From the NCBI GenBank assembly GCA_965234685.1, contig OZ248539.1:2790001-2854000 (forward strand): DNA of 64,000 bases, in the 5' to 3' direction. Under the pieces are notes generated by a model. It was not told where the DNA came from and did not search any database. It was given only the letters and a program-made list of their open reading frames with translations. Of this stretch, positions 25,497-33,840 are shown in pieces. The position numbers and the translations under genes are program-made. Position 1 is the first letter of the stretch. Each line of letters begins with the position of its first letter. This DNA comes from Fimbriimonas planktonicus (GTDB lineage: Bacteria; Armatimonadota; Fimbriimonadia; Fimbriimonadales; Fimbriimonadaceae).

Positions 25497-26310
25497 CGCG
25501 CTGCCAACGTCCGGAACGAATCTCGAAAGTGATCGTTCCGGACTCATCCGTTCGATGAACCTTTAATCCGGCTGCATTCACCCTCTCCAGAACCTCGGGA
25601 TGCGGATGTCGAAAACGGTTGTTGCGTCCACAACTAATAGCGACATCCGTCGCCCCTAAGCCTTGAAGCAAGGCGTCACTCGTAGAGGTTCGGCTGCCAT
25701 GATGCCCGGCTTTAACCAAATTCGCCGTCCACTTAAGCTCATCCGTAATCGTCGGCTCCAGCGCGGTGCTCGCATCGCCGGAGTTCACAAAGCACGCGTC
25801 CGCCACGCAGAACCGGGTGAGCATGCTGCCGTCATTATCCGGCGTTCCTGGCATCCAAGCCGGCACGTACACCTCAATTTGCGCCGTGCCCATTTGCAAG
25901 GTGCCCCGATCAGAAACCCACCGAACCCGATCCTCAAGCTTCCACAACCTAAGCGCTGAATTGAGTTCTGGATGGGTGCGAAAGGCCGCGGAAATCAGAA
26001 TCGGCGCTTCGGGAAATTCCGACGCAATCGCCGCCGTTCCGTTGATGTGATCAAGATCTGGATGGGTCAGGAAGATGCCATCGAGCGCAGCGACCCGTAA
26101 AGACCGGAGCTTGCGCGCCAATCGATTGTCGCTGTTCGGCCCGGTATCAATCAGCAAAGTCCGACCGTCGCTCTGAATCAGCGTCGCGTCCCCCTGACCG
26201 ACGTCTAAGATCATAATTCGGCTCGCGGGGCGTCCGGCGTATCCCACCCAAGCTCCGCCAAGCGCAGCGACAACTAGGCCAATGCTCGTGAAGCTAAACA
26301 GCCGGCGCAC
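25489..26310 (-). CDS. MBL-fold hydrolase similar to the ComEC C-terminal domain
   Basis: The 273-residue protein has an N-terminal membrane segment (FSFTSIGLVVAALGGAWVGYA) followed by a metallo-beta-lactamase domain: LDVGQGDATLIQSDGRTLLIDTG, LTHPDLDHINGTAAI with the HxDxDH metal motif, VNSGDAS, and AGHHGSRTSTS. In most bacteria this domain is the C-terminal part of the DNA-uptake channel ComEC; here it is a separate gene overlapping the channel gene by 17 bases. The GTG at 26310 is chosen because GGAGG lies seven bases before it. It may process the incoming DNA strand. Confidence 0.88.
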   Translation of the reverse strand: MRRLFSFTSIGLVVAALGGAWVGYAGRPASRIMILDVGQGDATLIQSDGRTLLIDTGPNSDNRLARKLRSLRVAALDGIFLTHPDLDHINGTAAIASEFPEAPILISAAFRTHPELNSALRLWKLEDRVRWVSDRGTLQMGTAQIEVYVPAWMPGTPDNDGSMLTRFCVADACFVNSGDASTALEPTITDELKWTANLVKAGHHGSRTSTSDALLQGLGATDVAISCGRNNRFRHPHPEVLERVNAAGLKVHRTDESGTITFEIRSGRWQRVN

Positions 26311-27664
26311 GGTTGAACCTCCAAGTCCCAAACAGGGCAATCAAGAAGCAAGCCGCAACATCCGGCGGGACGTTCGGGAAGCGCAGCATGGTCCAAGACC
26401 AGCCCGACGCCATCTCGATCACGACTTGGCAGTAACTCAGTAGGCCCTCAATGAGCCAACCGGTAACGGGCTCCAGAAAGCCGAAGCCGAGCAGCGACAA
26501 ACCGAACTGCGCCAAAGCGAGCACGACGCATGCGGACGAGGGTAGCGCAATGAGCAAGTTCGGGACGAGCGAAAGGACCGGGCTCGTCCCAAAATGAAGC
26601 GCCAGCAGAGGCAGTGAAGCGATGGAAGCGATGACGCCCGTCCGAACTTGCGACGGCAGATTTCCCAAATAGGCTTCCGCTTCGGACGAAGTGTTGCCAT
26701 AGAGCCCAAGCGCAGAAACGGTAATGAACGACAGCTGAAAACCCGGATCATAAGCCCAGAGCGGCCGCCACAAAAGCAGCCCCAGAGCCGTAGATGCGAC
26801 TGTACTCAGGAAGTCAGACTCTCGCCGCACAAGGTAGGCGAACAGCGGCACAATCGCCATTGCCGATGCCCGAATGATCGGGGCGTTGAAGCCGGCAGCG
26901 AGCGAATAGATGCCTAGCGCCCCGGCGAGAATGAAGACCATGAATGGCCGCGCAACCGGCAAAAGCGAAAGCAACACCGTCAATGCCGCCGCAACGATTG
27001 AGACCTGAAAACCCGATGCGCTGACGATATGGATCGTGCCGCTATCTCTTAGTTGCTTCCACTGCGTAGGGGTCAGAAGCGTGTCCGTTCCGAGACACAT
27101 TGCCTGGAGTAACTGTGCGTTCCCATCCGAAAATCGCGAAGACGACCACTTCAAGAAGCCGGTGCGCAGGTTCAAAGCTGGCTTCATTCCGACGATTCGC
27201 GAGGGTTCTACTAAACCGTACTGATCCGTCGTCACGCGCCCCGACAGCCGGTTCAGATCGTAGTAAGTTTGGTAATCCGAACTCGGTTGCCGCAGGTCAC
27301 CGGCGAGACGCAACTTGTCACCCAGGCCAAGTTCGCGATTCCGAGACAAGAGAACAACATCGTAAAGTCGATCTTCTTTGCGCCAAGTGAAGCGAGTCCC
27401 TGCCTCTAGAATCTTTGGCATGGAGACGATTTCACCAACCCCGGAAATTCCTCTCTCGGTAGAACTAACCGTCGAAATGTTCGGTGCAATCCAAAAACCA
27501 ACAATCGCGGCGACAAGCACAACGACCCGACCCACCTGAGACTTCAAACAAGCCAAGAGAACCAGAAGGTAGGCAACACGAAACGGTGAGGATGCGGTGG
27601 CTAATCCACAGAGAAGGCCAAGAAGTGCCAGCAAAGCAGGGCGATACTCAAGCTCCTTCCTCAC
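26294..27664 (-). CDS. comEC: ComEC/Rec2 competence channel protein
   Basis: This 456-residue inner-membrane protein is the DNA-uptake channel of natural transformation. The N-terminal part has two membrane segments and a DUF4131-like OB region (GVGEIVSMPKILEAGTRFTW, DKLRLAGDLRQP). The competence domain follows with HIVSASGFQVSIVAA, the phrase that marks the family, and LSFITVSALGL. About eight further membrane segments are visible. The GTG at 27664 follows GAGGAAGC and overlaps the dciA end by 17 bases. The MBL part is encoded separately downstream. No other competence genes are adjacent. Confidence 0.9.
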   Translation of the reverse strand: MRKELEYRPALLALLGLLCGLATASSPFRVAYLLVLLACLKSQVGRVVVLVAAIVGFWIAPNISTVSSTERGISGVGEIVSMPKILEAGTRFTWRKEDRLYDVVLLSRNRELGLGDKLRLAGDLRQPSSDYQTYYDLNRLSGRVTTDQYGLVEPSRIVGMKPALNLRTGFLKWSSSRFSDGNAQLLQAMCLGTDTLLTPTQWKQLRDSGTIHIVSASGFQVSIVAAALTVLLSLLPVARPFMVFILAGALGIYSLAAGFNAPIIRASAMAIVPLFAYLVRRESDFLSTVASTALGLLLWRPLWAYDPGFQLSFITVSALGLYGNTSSEAEAYLGNLPSQVRTGVIASIASLPLLALHFGTSPVLSLVPNLLIALPSSACVVLALAQFGLSLLGFGFLEPVTGWLIEGLLSYCQVVIEMASGWSWTMLRFPNVPPDVAACFLIALFGTWRFNRAPAV

Positions 27665-28055
27665 GCTTCCTCGCTTTAATTCTCTCGAGGGCAAACTCTC
27701 GGAAGTTGGTTTCCGCCGAACTCACGTAAGTCGATTCTTCAACCTGAATCAGCTCCGCCGGAACCTCCAACGAGCGAACCCCGAACCGCACTTTCTCAAA
27801 CAAGCTTCGATCTCCGGCTTCTTCGGCCAAACGACGTAGGATCGTGTCTGACTGCATTCGAAGCTCCTGCGCCCATACGGAGTTGATGACCGCCACCCAA
27901 AGCGTGCCCTGATCGTAACGATCCGGCTGGCTCTTCTTGGCAAGCTCGGGCCCGACAATCTTGGCCCAGCGACGCATGACTCGAAAAGCCCGCGCCGTCC
28001 GCAGCACTTCCGGTCGAGCAACCGCCGACGAAAGCAAATCCGAAACTTGCCTCAA
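27648..28055 (-). CDS. DUF721 (DciA-type) protein
   Basis: DciA proteins help load the replicative helicase in bacteria that lack DnaC or DnaI. The 135-residue protein has the DUF721 core: FRVMRRWAKIVGPELAKKSQPDRYDQGTLWVAVINSVWAQELRMQSDTILRRL, split over residues 25-77. The core is followed by a charged tail. The gene starts with TTG overlapping the recF stop by three bases, so it is translated with recF; recF-DUF721 order is widespread near replication genes. Function is inferred from the family. Confidence 0.85.
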   Translation of the reverse strand: MRQVSDLLSSAVARPEVLRTARAFRVMRRWAKIVGPELAKKSQPDRYDQGTLWVAVINSVWAQELRMQSDTILRRLAEEAGDRSLFEKVRFGVRSLEVPAELIQVEESTYVSSAETNFREFALERIKARKREEGA

Positions 28056-29332
28056 ACCGAATTCACCGCTCCTGCCGAAACCTCAAACACCGAGGCCGAG
28101 TTTAGCAATCGATCACCGGCAAGGGAAGCCTCAGTGCAAGTCAGGAGCGCTTGTCCCGCTCGATTCAAAACCACATCGACCAAGAACGCCCGGCGGGACT
28201 CATCCAAGTCGGAAAGCATGTCGTCCAGAAGCAGAATCGGAGCGAATCCGAGCCGAGACTTTGCGACTTCTAACGAAGCTAATTTGACAGAGATCACCGC
28301 GGTTCGCTGTTGCCCCTGCGATCCAAACGACCGGGCATCGCGATTCTCAATAAAGATGGCAACGTCGTCACGGTGCGGGCCAACCGACGATCCGCCACGA
28401 GAAATATCCGCCGCTCGGCTTTGCGCAAGGTAGGCAATCATCTGTTCTTCCGTTTCCGCCGGGTCGTTCGATTCGTATTCCAACCGCAATGCCTCTCCAT
28501 TGCCCATCTCCGCGTGAATTTGGGCGGCAAGCTGATTAATGGCGTCAACGTAGTTTCGGCGCGCAGAACGGAGTTCTACCGCCGGACCCGCCATCATCTG
28601 CTCCCAGGGCAAATAAGCCTCCTCAGAAACAAACCGCTCACGCGCCGTCCGAAGAAGACTGTTTCGCTGCTCCAAGGCTCTCTTGTATTGGGTCAAGTCG
28701 CGAAGGTAGGCCGCAGAAAGGGAACTCAAATCAAGATCAAGCTGCATGCGCCGATCGCTGGGATCTCCGCGGACAAGCTCAAGGTCAGCGGTTGTAACGG
28801 AGACCGTTGGCAACCGACCCAGCAGGTCTGCTGCGCGTGGCAAAGAGGCACGGTTCAGAGCCGCTTTCTTCTTCGCCGTTCGGGAAACGTGAATCGAGAG
28901 TTGGGTCAACGACTCGGCCAAGGTCACCGTCACCGAAGCATCCCCCTCCCCATCGCGAATCGCTTCCTGTTCCCGTCTCCCTCGCAAAAGACGAGTCGTA
29001 GAAACGAGATACAAAGCCTCGAGCAAGCTCGTCTTTCCCTGAGCGTTTGCGCCAACCAGCACGTTGAATCCAGCGTTCAACTTCACTTCGGCCGTTTTCA
29101 AGAGCCGAAAGTTCGTGACCGAAATGGTCTCGGCAACCGGGGTGAGAGATCGATTTCCACCGGGTGTTTCTAATTGAACGTCTGTATTTACTGAACTTAC
29201 AGTTATTATTAGAGGCCCCCAAATCGGTGGAAAACCACGGTCTCTAGGTTCAGCCGCAGGTTCAAACCACTTTGGGGAAGAGGACGGGAAAACTGTCCCA
29301 AAGATGAAGCAAACTTGGGCACCTTTCCCCAA
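28052..29332 (-). CDS. recF: RecF recombination mediator; N-terminus uncertain
   Basis: RecF is an SMC-like ATPase that helps load RecA at gaps. Walker A is GANAQGKTSLLEALY, the signature is FGSQGQQRTAVISVKLA, and Walker B is PILLLDDMLSDLDESRR. The family normally begins just before ISVTNFRLL, which lies at 29125 here, but no ATG, GTG or TTG exists in frame near it. The only normal start is TTG 29332, which adds about 68 unlikely residues. A GTG at 29160, six bases after TAGAAA, is one base out of frame. The real start may be at 29160 with an indel in the C run at 29139-29142, or a rare codon may be used. Confidence 0.88.
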   Translation of the reverse strand: MGKGAQVCFIFGTVFPSSSPKWFEPAAEPRDRGFPPIWGPLIITVSSVNTDVQLETPGGNRSLTPVAETISVTNFRLLKTAEVKLNAGFNVLVGANAQGKTSLLEALYLVSTTRLLRGRREQEAIRDGEGDASVTVTLAESLTQLSIHVSRTAKKKAALNRASLPRAADLLGRLPTVSVTTADLELVRGDPSDRRMQLDLDLSSLSAAYLRDLTQYKRALEQRNSLLRTARERFVSEEAYLPWEQMMAGPAVELRSARRNYVDAINQLAAQIHAEMGNGEALRLEYESNDPAETEEQMIAYLAQSRAADISRGGSSVGPHRDDVAIFIENRDARSFGSQGQQRTAVISVKLASLEVAKSRLGFAPILLLDDMLSDLDESRRAFLVDVVLNRAGQALLTCTEASLAGDRLLNSASVFEVSAGAVNSV

Positions 29333-29379
29333 GAAGCGGAGTCACCAAAGTTTTCCCCGGAAAAATTGGGCACCTTTCC
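29315..29379. repeat. Direct repeat TTGGGCACCTTTCC, two copies
   Basis: The same 14 bases occur at 29315-29328 and 29366-29379, 51 bases apart, between the RDD gene stop and the recF body. Between the copies are further GGGGAAA/TTTTCCCC words. Their role is unknown. Confidence 0.6.
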
Positions 29380-29396
29380 ACCAGGTTTTCGGCAGG

Positions 29397-30152
29397 TCAA
29401 AGGAGCCCGTTTCGTCGCCCGTATTTCATAACGACAGCCTCCGCAAGAAAGATCGGGTGGATGGTTGGCATAGGTGGAACTTGCCGAAGCTCCGCGAACG
29501 GAATCCAAACTTGCACGACCATTTCGTGCTGAATGCGGTCCGGCAATTCCGGGAATCGGTCGGCAAATCGCTTCAGAGCGTGGTACTCGCTCAAGGTCAT
29601 TCCTTCCAGCTCGCCGACCTGGCTTTCCAACGGATGCAGCCCGGCGCGGTGGGGGGCGATTACGTACTTGGGTGTATTGCGTCGCTCGACCACCACCACG
29701 GTCCCCGCCAGCATGTCTCCCAGTCGCTGCGCTTTGGCGTTCGTGAAAATGGCAATCAGGCCCACCAGATAAGGGCCCGGAAGGATGTCGGCAACCCGCA
29801 GCATGTTCCGAGCACAAGCCGCATTCCAGGTGATCGGCGTGCCATCAAGCATGCGGACCCGAACGCCTGTCGCCTTCTTCCCGAGCGTTTGGCCGTTCAT
29901 CCAAACTTCGCTGAGGATGAAATAACCGAGCGGCACCAGAAAGCTTGCAATCAGCACCAGAGCCGTCGCAATGCCTGGATCAAGCCGTCCGATGCCGACG
30001 GAGAGCACCAAGCTGAAAAGCACAATAATGCCGGCAACGATAATCACATCGAGCAGATGGGCAAAGATTCGCGCACTCAGGCCAGCGAGCCGATAGGTCA
30101 CGACCGCCTTATCTGGGGTAAGCACCGCAAATTCGTGCTGCACAACGTACAT
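29397..30152 (-). CDS. RDD-family membrane protein
   Basis: The 251-residue protein has the RDD transmembrane core: LAGLSARIFAHLLDVIIVAGIIVLFSLVL with the Arg and Asp residues, a second segment (IATALVLIASFLVPLGYFIL) and a third (MLRVADILPGPYLVGLIAIF), with WMNGQTLGKKATGVRV between. The C-terminal 90 residues are soluble. RDD proteins are poorly characterised; some are ion or solute antiporters. The ATG at 30152 has no ribosome binding site. TAGAAT overlaps it, and a GTG three codons later (30143) stands seven bases after that hexamer and could be the true leaderless start. Confidence 0.82.
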   Translation of the reverse strand: MYVVQHEFAVLTPDKAVVTYRLAGLSARIFAHLLDVIIVAGIIVLFSLVLSVGIGRLDPGIATALVLIASFLVPLGYFILSEVWMNGQTLGKKATGVRVRMLDGTPITWNAACARNMLRVADILPGPYLVGLIAIFTNAKAQRLGDMLAGTVVVVERRNTPKYVIAPHRAGLHPLESQVGELEGMTLSEYHALKRFADRFPELPDRIQHEMVVQVWIPFAELRQVPPMPTIHPIFLAEAVVMKYGRRNGLL

Positions 30153-30189
30153 TCTACGGGTTAACGCAAGCCGAGTAAAAGGATTTCTC

Positions 30190-31497
30190 TTGGTACCAAC
30201 GAAACGATGCTGGCTCTTGCTCGCGATGGGAATTCCCGTCGGGGTCGTCAGCACGTCTTTGGGCAGTCCGTACCTGCTGATTGCCTACAACGTTCTGGTG
30301 CTGGTGGCCACCTATGTCGACCATCGTCTTGGACCAAAAGGCGAGAACATCACGATCAAGCGAGTTTTCGATCCGGTTCTGTCGGTCCGGGTTCCGAACC
30401 GCATTCTGCTGCGCGTTGAGAACGGATCCCGGGAAGCTCTAGAAGGAAAACTTCGTGACGAGGCCCCGGCCGGTGTCGTTCCGGATGGAAACGAAGTCCC
30501 GATCTCTCTCCAGCCGGGAGCATCGTTTGACACCGTCTATCACGTCACGCCTGGAGAGCGGGGTACCGACCGGTTCCGTGGCACCTACCTTCGGCTGAAT
30601 TGTCCCTTTGGGCTCTCGTACCGCGACCTCAAGCTTGAAACCACGGAGGCCGTGCGGGTGTATCCGAACGTCCTCGCCCTGCGCGAATTCGACTTGCTCA
30701 ACCAGCAAGGTCGGCTGCGCGAAATGGGGATTCGCCGAAGCCGGTTCCGTGGACTCGGGTCGGAGTTTGAATCTCTCCGCGAGTACGCCGAGGGCGATGA
30801 CTTTCGAAAGATCGATCACAAAGCCAGTGCTCGCCGCGGAAAGCTGATCGTGCGGCAGTACGAAACCGAACGTAGCCAAGCGGTGCTCATCCTCATCGAC
30901 GTCGGTCGGCACATGCTCTCTGAGGTCAACGGCGTCCGCAAACTGGATCACGTTCTGGACAGCCATATCTTGCTGACGAATGCGGCGTCAGTTGCGGGCG
31001 ACTTGGTGGGATTACTTGTCGTTTCCGATACGGTTCGGCGCTACATCCCGCCGCGCAAGGGCCGTTCGCAGGTCGGCATGGTCATCGAGAGTTGCCACGA
31101 CCTCGTCGCCGAACCGGTCGAAACGAACCTGATCGGCGGCACTTCCTATCTCAATGGCCGCTGGAAGCGAAGATCGCTGGTGGTGGTGTTCTCCGACTAC
31201 GAGGACGGCGATCGGGCGAAAGAAATGGTCGCCGCGCTTGGCAGCCTCACTCGCCGTCATCTGGTGCTGGTCGTGCGCGTTCAAGACGGTCGTCTCAACG
31301 AAGCGATGCAAGCTCCCATCGACTCGACGGAAGCCGCCTACACCCGCGCCGCCGCCGACTTGCTCCTGTCCGAAAGAAAAGAAGCGGCCAAGCTGTTCAG
31401 CGCCGCCCGCATTCACCAACTCGAATCCGAGCCGCAGGACCTCGCGGCCAACCTGGTGAACTTTTACATGAACGTAAAGGAACGCGGCTTGTTATAA
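30190..31497 (+). CDS. DUF58-domain protein
   Basis: The 435-residue protein has two N-terminal membrane segments (residues 5-40), a beta-rich periplasmic-type middle, and the DUF58 region. The conserved phrase is RFRGLGSEFESLREYAEGDDFRKIDHKASARRGKLIVRQYE, split around residues 195-232. A von Willebrand factor A-like fold follows (AVLILIDVGRHM). Such proteins usually work with a MoxR ATPase and transglutaminase-like proteins in envelope maintenance; neither is adjacent here. The TTG at 30190 is chosen for the AAGGA site six bases before it. It is divergent from the RDD gene. Confidence 0.88.
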   Translation: MVPTKRCWLLLAMGIPVGVVSTSLGSPYLLIAYNVLVLVATYVDHRLGPKGENITIKRVFDPVLSVRVPNRILLRVENGSREALEGKLRDEAPAGVVPDGNEVPISLQPGASFDTVYHVTPGERGTDRFRGTYLRLNCPFGLSYRDLKLETTEAVRVYPNVLALREFDLLNQQGRLREMGIRRSRFRGLGSEFESLREYAEGDDFRKIDHKASARRGKLIVRQYETERSQAVLILIDVGRHMLSEVNGVRKLDHVLDSHILLTNAASVAGDLVGLLVVSDTVRRYIPPRKGRSQVGMVIESCHDLVAEPVETNLIGGTSYLNGRWKRRSLVVVFSDYEDGDRAKEMVAALGSLTRRHLVLVVRVQDGRLNEAMQAPIDSTEAAYTRAAADLLLSERKEAAKLFSAARIHQLESEPQDLAANLVNFYMNVKERGLL

Positions 31498-31862
31498 AGG
31501 TGTCTACAGAAGTGACGCTTCAGAGTGATCGTTTAGACCGGGAAGGCTAGAGCTTTATCGAAAAGTCACTGTAAGACCATCAGCGTTCTATACTCCAACA
31601 CCGTCAGGACAATGCTAACGAGACGTTTGAAACAGCTATTTTAGGTTCGAGGATAGGAAATTAATGTTAAAATTGCCCACAATGGTTCCATAATCTTAAC
31701 AATTTCCCGGTCAGCTTTCCTTGGAGATTATAAATCGTGTTTCATTTTGGCTCTCACCATTCTTCTACTGTCTGAACCCGTAACTCTAGTAATCAGATTC
31801 CTTGCACTTTTCAAAAAAGCTATTAAGAGTCCCGATTTATTACCCACATCGCTAAAAAGTGT
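31498..31862. other. A+T-rich intergenic region before the spike-like gene
   Basis: This stretch is poorer in G+C than the flanking genes, with TTAATGTTAAAATT and similar words. The spike-like frame stays open back to 31747, but that part has no ribosome binding site and reads as noncoding. No terminator hairpin for the DUF58 gene is evident. Confidence 0.45.
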
Positions 31863-31870
31863 GATAAAGT
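31863..31870 (+). promoter_or_regulatory. Extended -10 element TGATAAAGT before the spike-like gene
   Basis: TG-A-TAAAGT ends eight bases before the ATG at 31879. No Shine-Dalgarno site lies between. Confidence 0.5.
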
Positions 31871-31878
31871 CCGCTCAT

Positions 31879-33840
31879 ATGCTCACACCTCGAACGCGGG
31901 CTCTTTGGTCCCTAGTAAACCTTACAGCACCTTCCGGTGATGATGTTGGACCGTACGCCGGGATTCAAGTTAACGGCACTGCAAACTTGGCGGTCGAGCT
32001 TTTGGGTGGTGGCTTGCTTCAGCTAACCGGAGTTCAGGGCTTTTTACCGCTTGCGGTTTCAAAGGTGAGAGCATCTGGCACCACTGGAAGCGGTCACAAA
32101 GCGTATCAATGGTCAGAGGTCGATTGGGACGAATGGACGGATTACAACTTGAGTCAGATACCTGGCTGGAATCTCGATAATGTCGAAGGCTTTGACAATT
32201 TTCCTACAACCATGCAGCGCGCTTTGCCCGCTGGAGTGACAACCCCGCCAGGTCTCTGGAGAAATCCGAAAACCCTCGCCGACATTTTGAGTGAGATTCG
32301 GTCTGATGCGGGGTGGACATTCCGTTATGTCGATCCGATTAATGGCAACGATAACAACACTGCGCTGCAACCATTTGACCCAGCAAACCCAAGTCAACAG
32401 ACTGGACCCTGGAAATCTCTCCGGAAATCAGTCGAGTACTCAGGAGATATTGGTCACCTTATCAAGCTATGCGTTGTCGTAACCGACGGAGCAATATTTC
32501 GCTTTAATTCCAGCGGTGCTGATCCGTGGCGTGGACTTTCTTCGATTTATCCCAAGGTGCAAGGATTTGCAGTTGTAAATCAGTCTGCACTTAACGGCAG
32601 AGCGAATCCTGATCTAGGCTGGACTTCCAGCATGGAGGTCTTGCCATCTACTTCTTGGACACTCAAGGTCGGTACCGATACCGTTTGGCAAGCGGATATA
32701 CCTGTCAGTAACGGAACTACGAATGTGCCGACCTTTAATTGGTCGACTGATCCCGCAGAACCAGGGGTTCCAACCCGGCTCAGTGGTGGAGTCTGGGACG
32801 ATACCGACATCGACGAATTTGGTGCTCCTCGTCAATACATTTGCAGCAATGGTGCGACCGATGTGGATACTAGAGCCTACTCTTACTGGTACGACAATAC
32901 TCTTCGCAGGTTTTTCGTAAATACTGGTCGAGTATCGGTATCGTCAACTGAAGGCTTGCGGTTGTTTGCGAATGTCAATAACGCAATTTTACAGCGAGAT
33001 GATACTCCTGTCGAGCCGCCCGACGGTCCGGTTGATCGCCAGGTTATTCTGATCAATGGAACTTTCGAAGGCGGCGGCTATCCATTACGGGCGAACGATT
33101 CAATACCGAATGCGACTCTTAGACTAAATTTGACGGCTTACGGATGCACTTTTACGCGTGCCCGTGCGGGTTTGCGTGGTTTATTCATTGAAACTCCCGG
33201 TCATATTGAGTTACTCAATTGCAAGGCAATGTTAAACGGTAATGATGGTGTATCGTACTATCCGATCAAGGGAAATGGATACGACGATGCGCTCGTTTTG
33301 ACATTCATCGAGAGCGGCTGTCAATGGTTCCTCAATGGGTATCCGAGCTGGGTGTCGGTAACAAATCCATATCTAACTGTCCCAACAAGTAAAGTAAATG
33401 GCTCGACTTGTCACAACGCTTGCTCGGGAATTCGCATCGCGACCTCGGCGTACTGGAATGCAGGGCCAAATTTTGGCGACTCCGCTGTGAGTGGGTACGC
33501 AAGGGTGCTAAACCTCGGTTGCTGGGCACATTCGAGCTTAGGATTGCAAGAAACGTCGGATTACGCAACTGATTACGCTTTGTACGGCTCAAATTCAGTG
33601 GGCGCAACTCCAAAGCGAAGGGGGGCACAGGGTTGGCTGATTGATTGCCCCCTTATTGTTCCCTCTTCCACCCCCTCTGGTAGCCAGTATTACATTCTGC
33701 TAGACAAGGATAGTGCTGGTACGACCGACAGATTGCCACTTTTGCGACGGAACGGACCTGCTCCGACTCCGCTTGTTCGCTTACGAAACAGTATCTCGCT
33801 CACCGACGCTTACGTTGATATCACAGGAAGTTATGTTTAA
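31879..33840 (+). CDS. Large spike-like protein with right-handed beta-helix
   Basis: The 653-residue product has no recognised enzyme motif. Residues about 20-65 (DDVGPYAGIQVNGTANLAVELLGG, then LTGVQGFLPLAVSKVRASGTTG) resemble the base domain of phage or gene-transfer-agent tail spikes; that match is from memory and needs a search. Residues about 390-500 have the stacked pattern of a beta-helix (VILINGTFEGGGYPLRAN, LRLNLTAYGCTFTRARAGL, GHIELLNCKAMLNGNDGV). There is no signal peptide from the ATG at 31879. That start is chosen because the recognisable domain begins soon after it and an extended -10 lies just upstream. Base composition is poorer in G+C than its neighbours, suggesting transfer. 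A lipoprotein gene overlaps its end. Confidence 0.65.
   Translation: MLTPRTRALWSLVNLTAPSGDDVGPYAGIQVNGTANLAVELLGGGLLQLTGVQGFLPLAVSKVRASGTTGSGHKAYQWSEVDWDEWTDYNLSQIPGWNLDNVEGFDNFPTTMQRALPAGVTTPPGLWRNPKTLADILSEIRSDAGWTFRYVDPINGNDNNTALQPFDPANPSQQTGPWKSLRKSVEYSGDIGHLIKLCVVVTDGAIFRFNSSGADPWRGLSSIYPKVQGFAVVNQSALNGRANPDLGWTSSMEVLPSTSWTLKVGTDTVWQADIPVSNGTTNVPTFNWSTDPAEPGVPTRLSGGVWDDTDIDEFGAPRQYICSNGATDVDTRAYSYWYDNTLRRFFVNTGRVSVSSTEGLRLFANVNNAILQRDDTPVEPPDGPVDRQVILINGTFEGGGYPLRANDSIPNATLRLNLTAYGCTFTRARAGLRGLFIETPGHIELLNCKAMLNGNDGVSYYPIKGNGYDDALVLTFIESGCQWFLNGYPSWVSVTNPYLTVPTSKVNGSTCHNACSGIRIATSAYWNAGPNFGDSAVSGYARVLNLGCWAHSSLGLQETSDYATDYALYGSNSVGATPKRRGAQGWLIDCPLIVPSSTPSGSQYYILLDKDSAGTTDRLPLLRRNGPAPTPLVRLRNSISLTDAYVDITGSYV

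Noticed and set aside
29304..30164. 286-codon plus-strand frame over the RDD gene
   Set aside because: The RDD gene has clear membrane segments; this frame has many scattered His and Pro and no translation signal.
31747..31878. Upstream extension of the spike-like gene from a TTG
   Set aside because: No ribosome binding site, A+T-rich noncoding look, and a promoter-like element lies just before the ATG at 31879.
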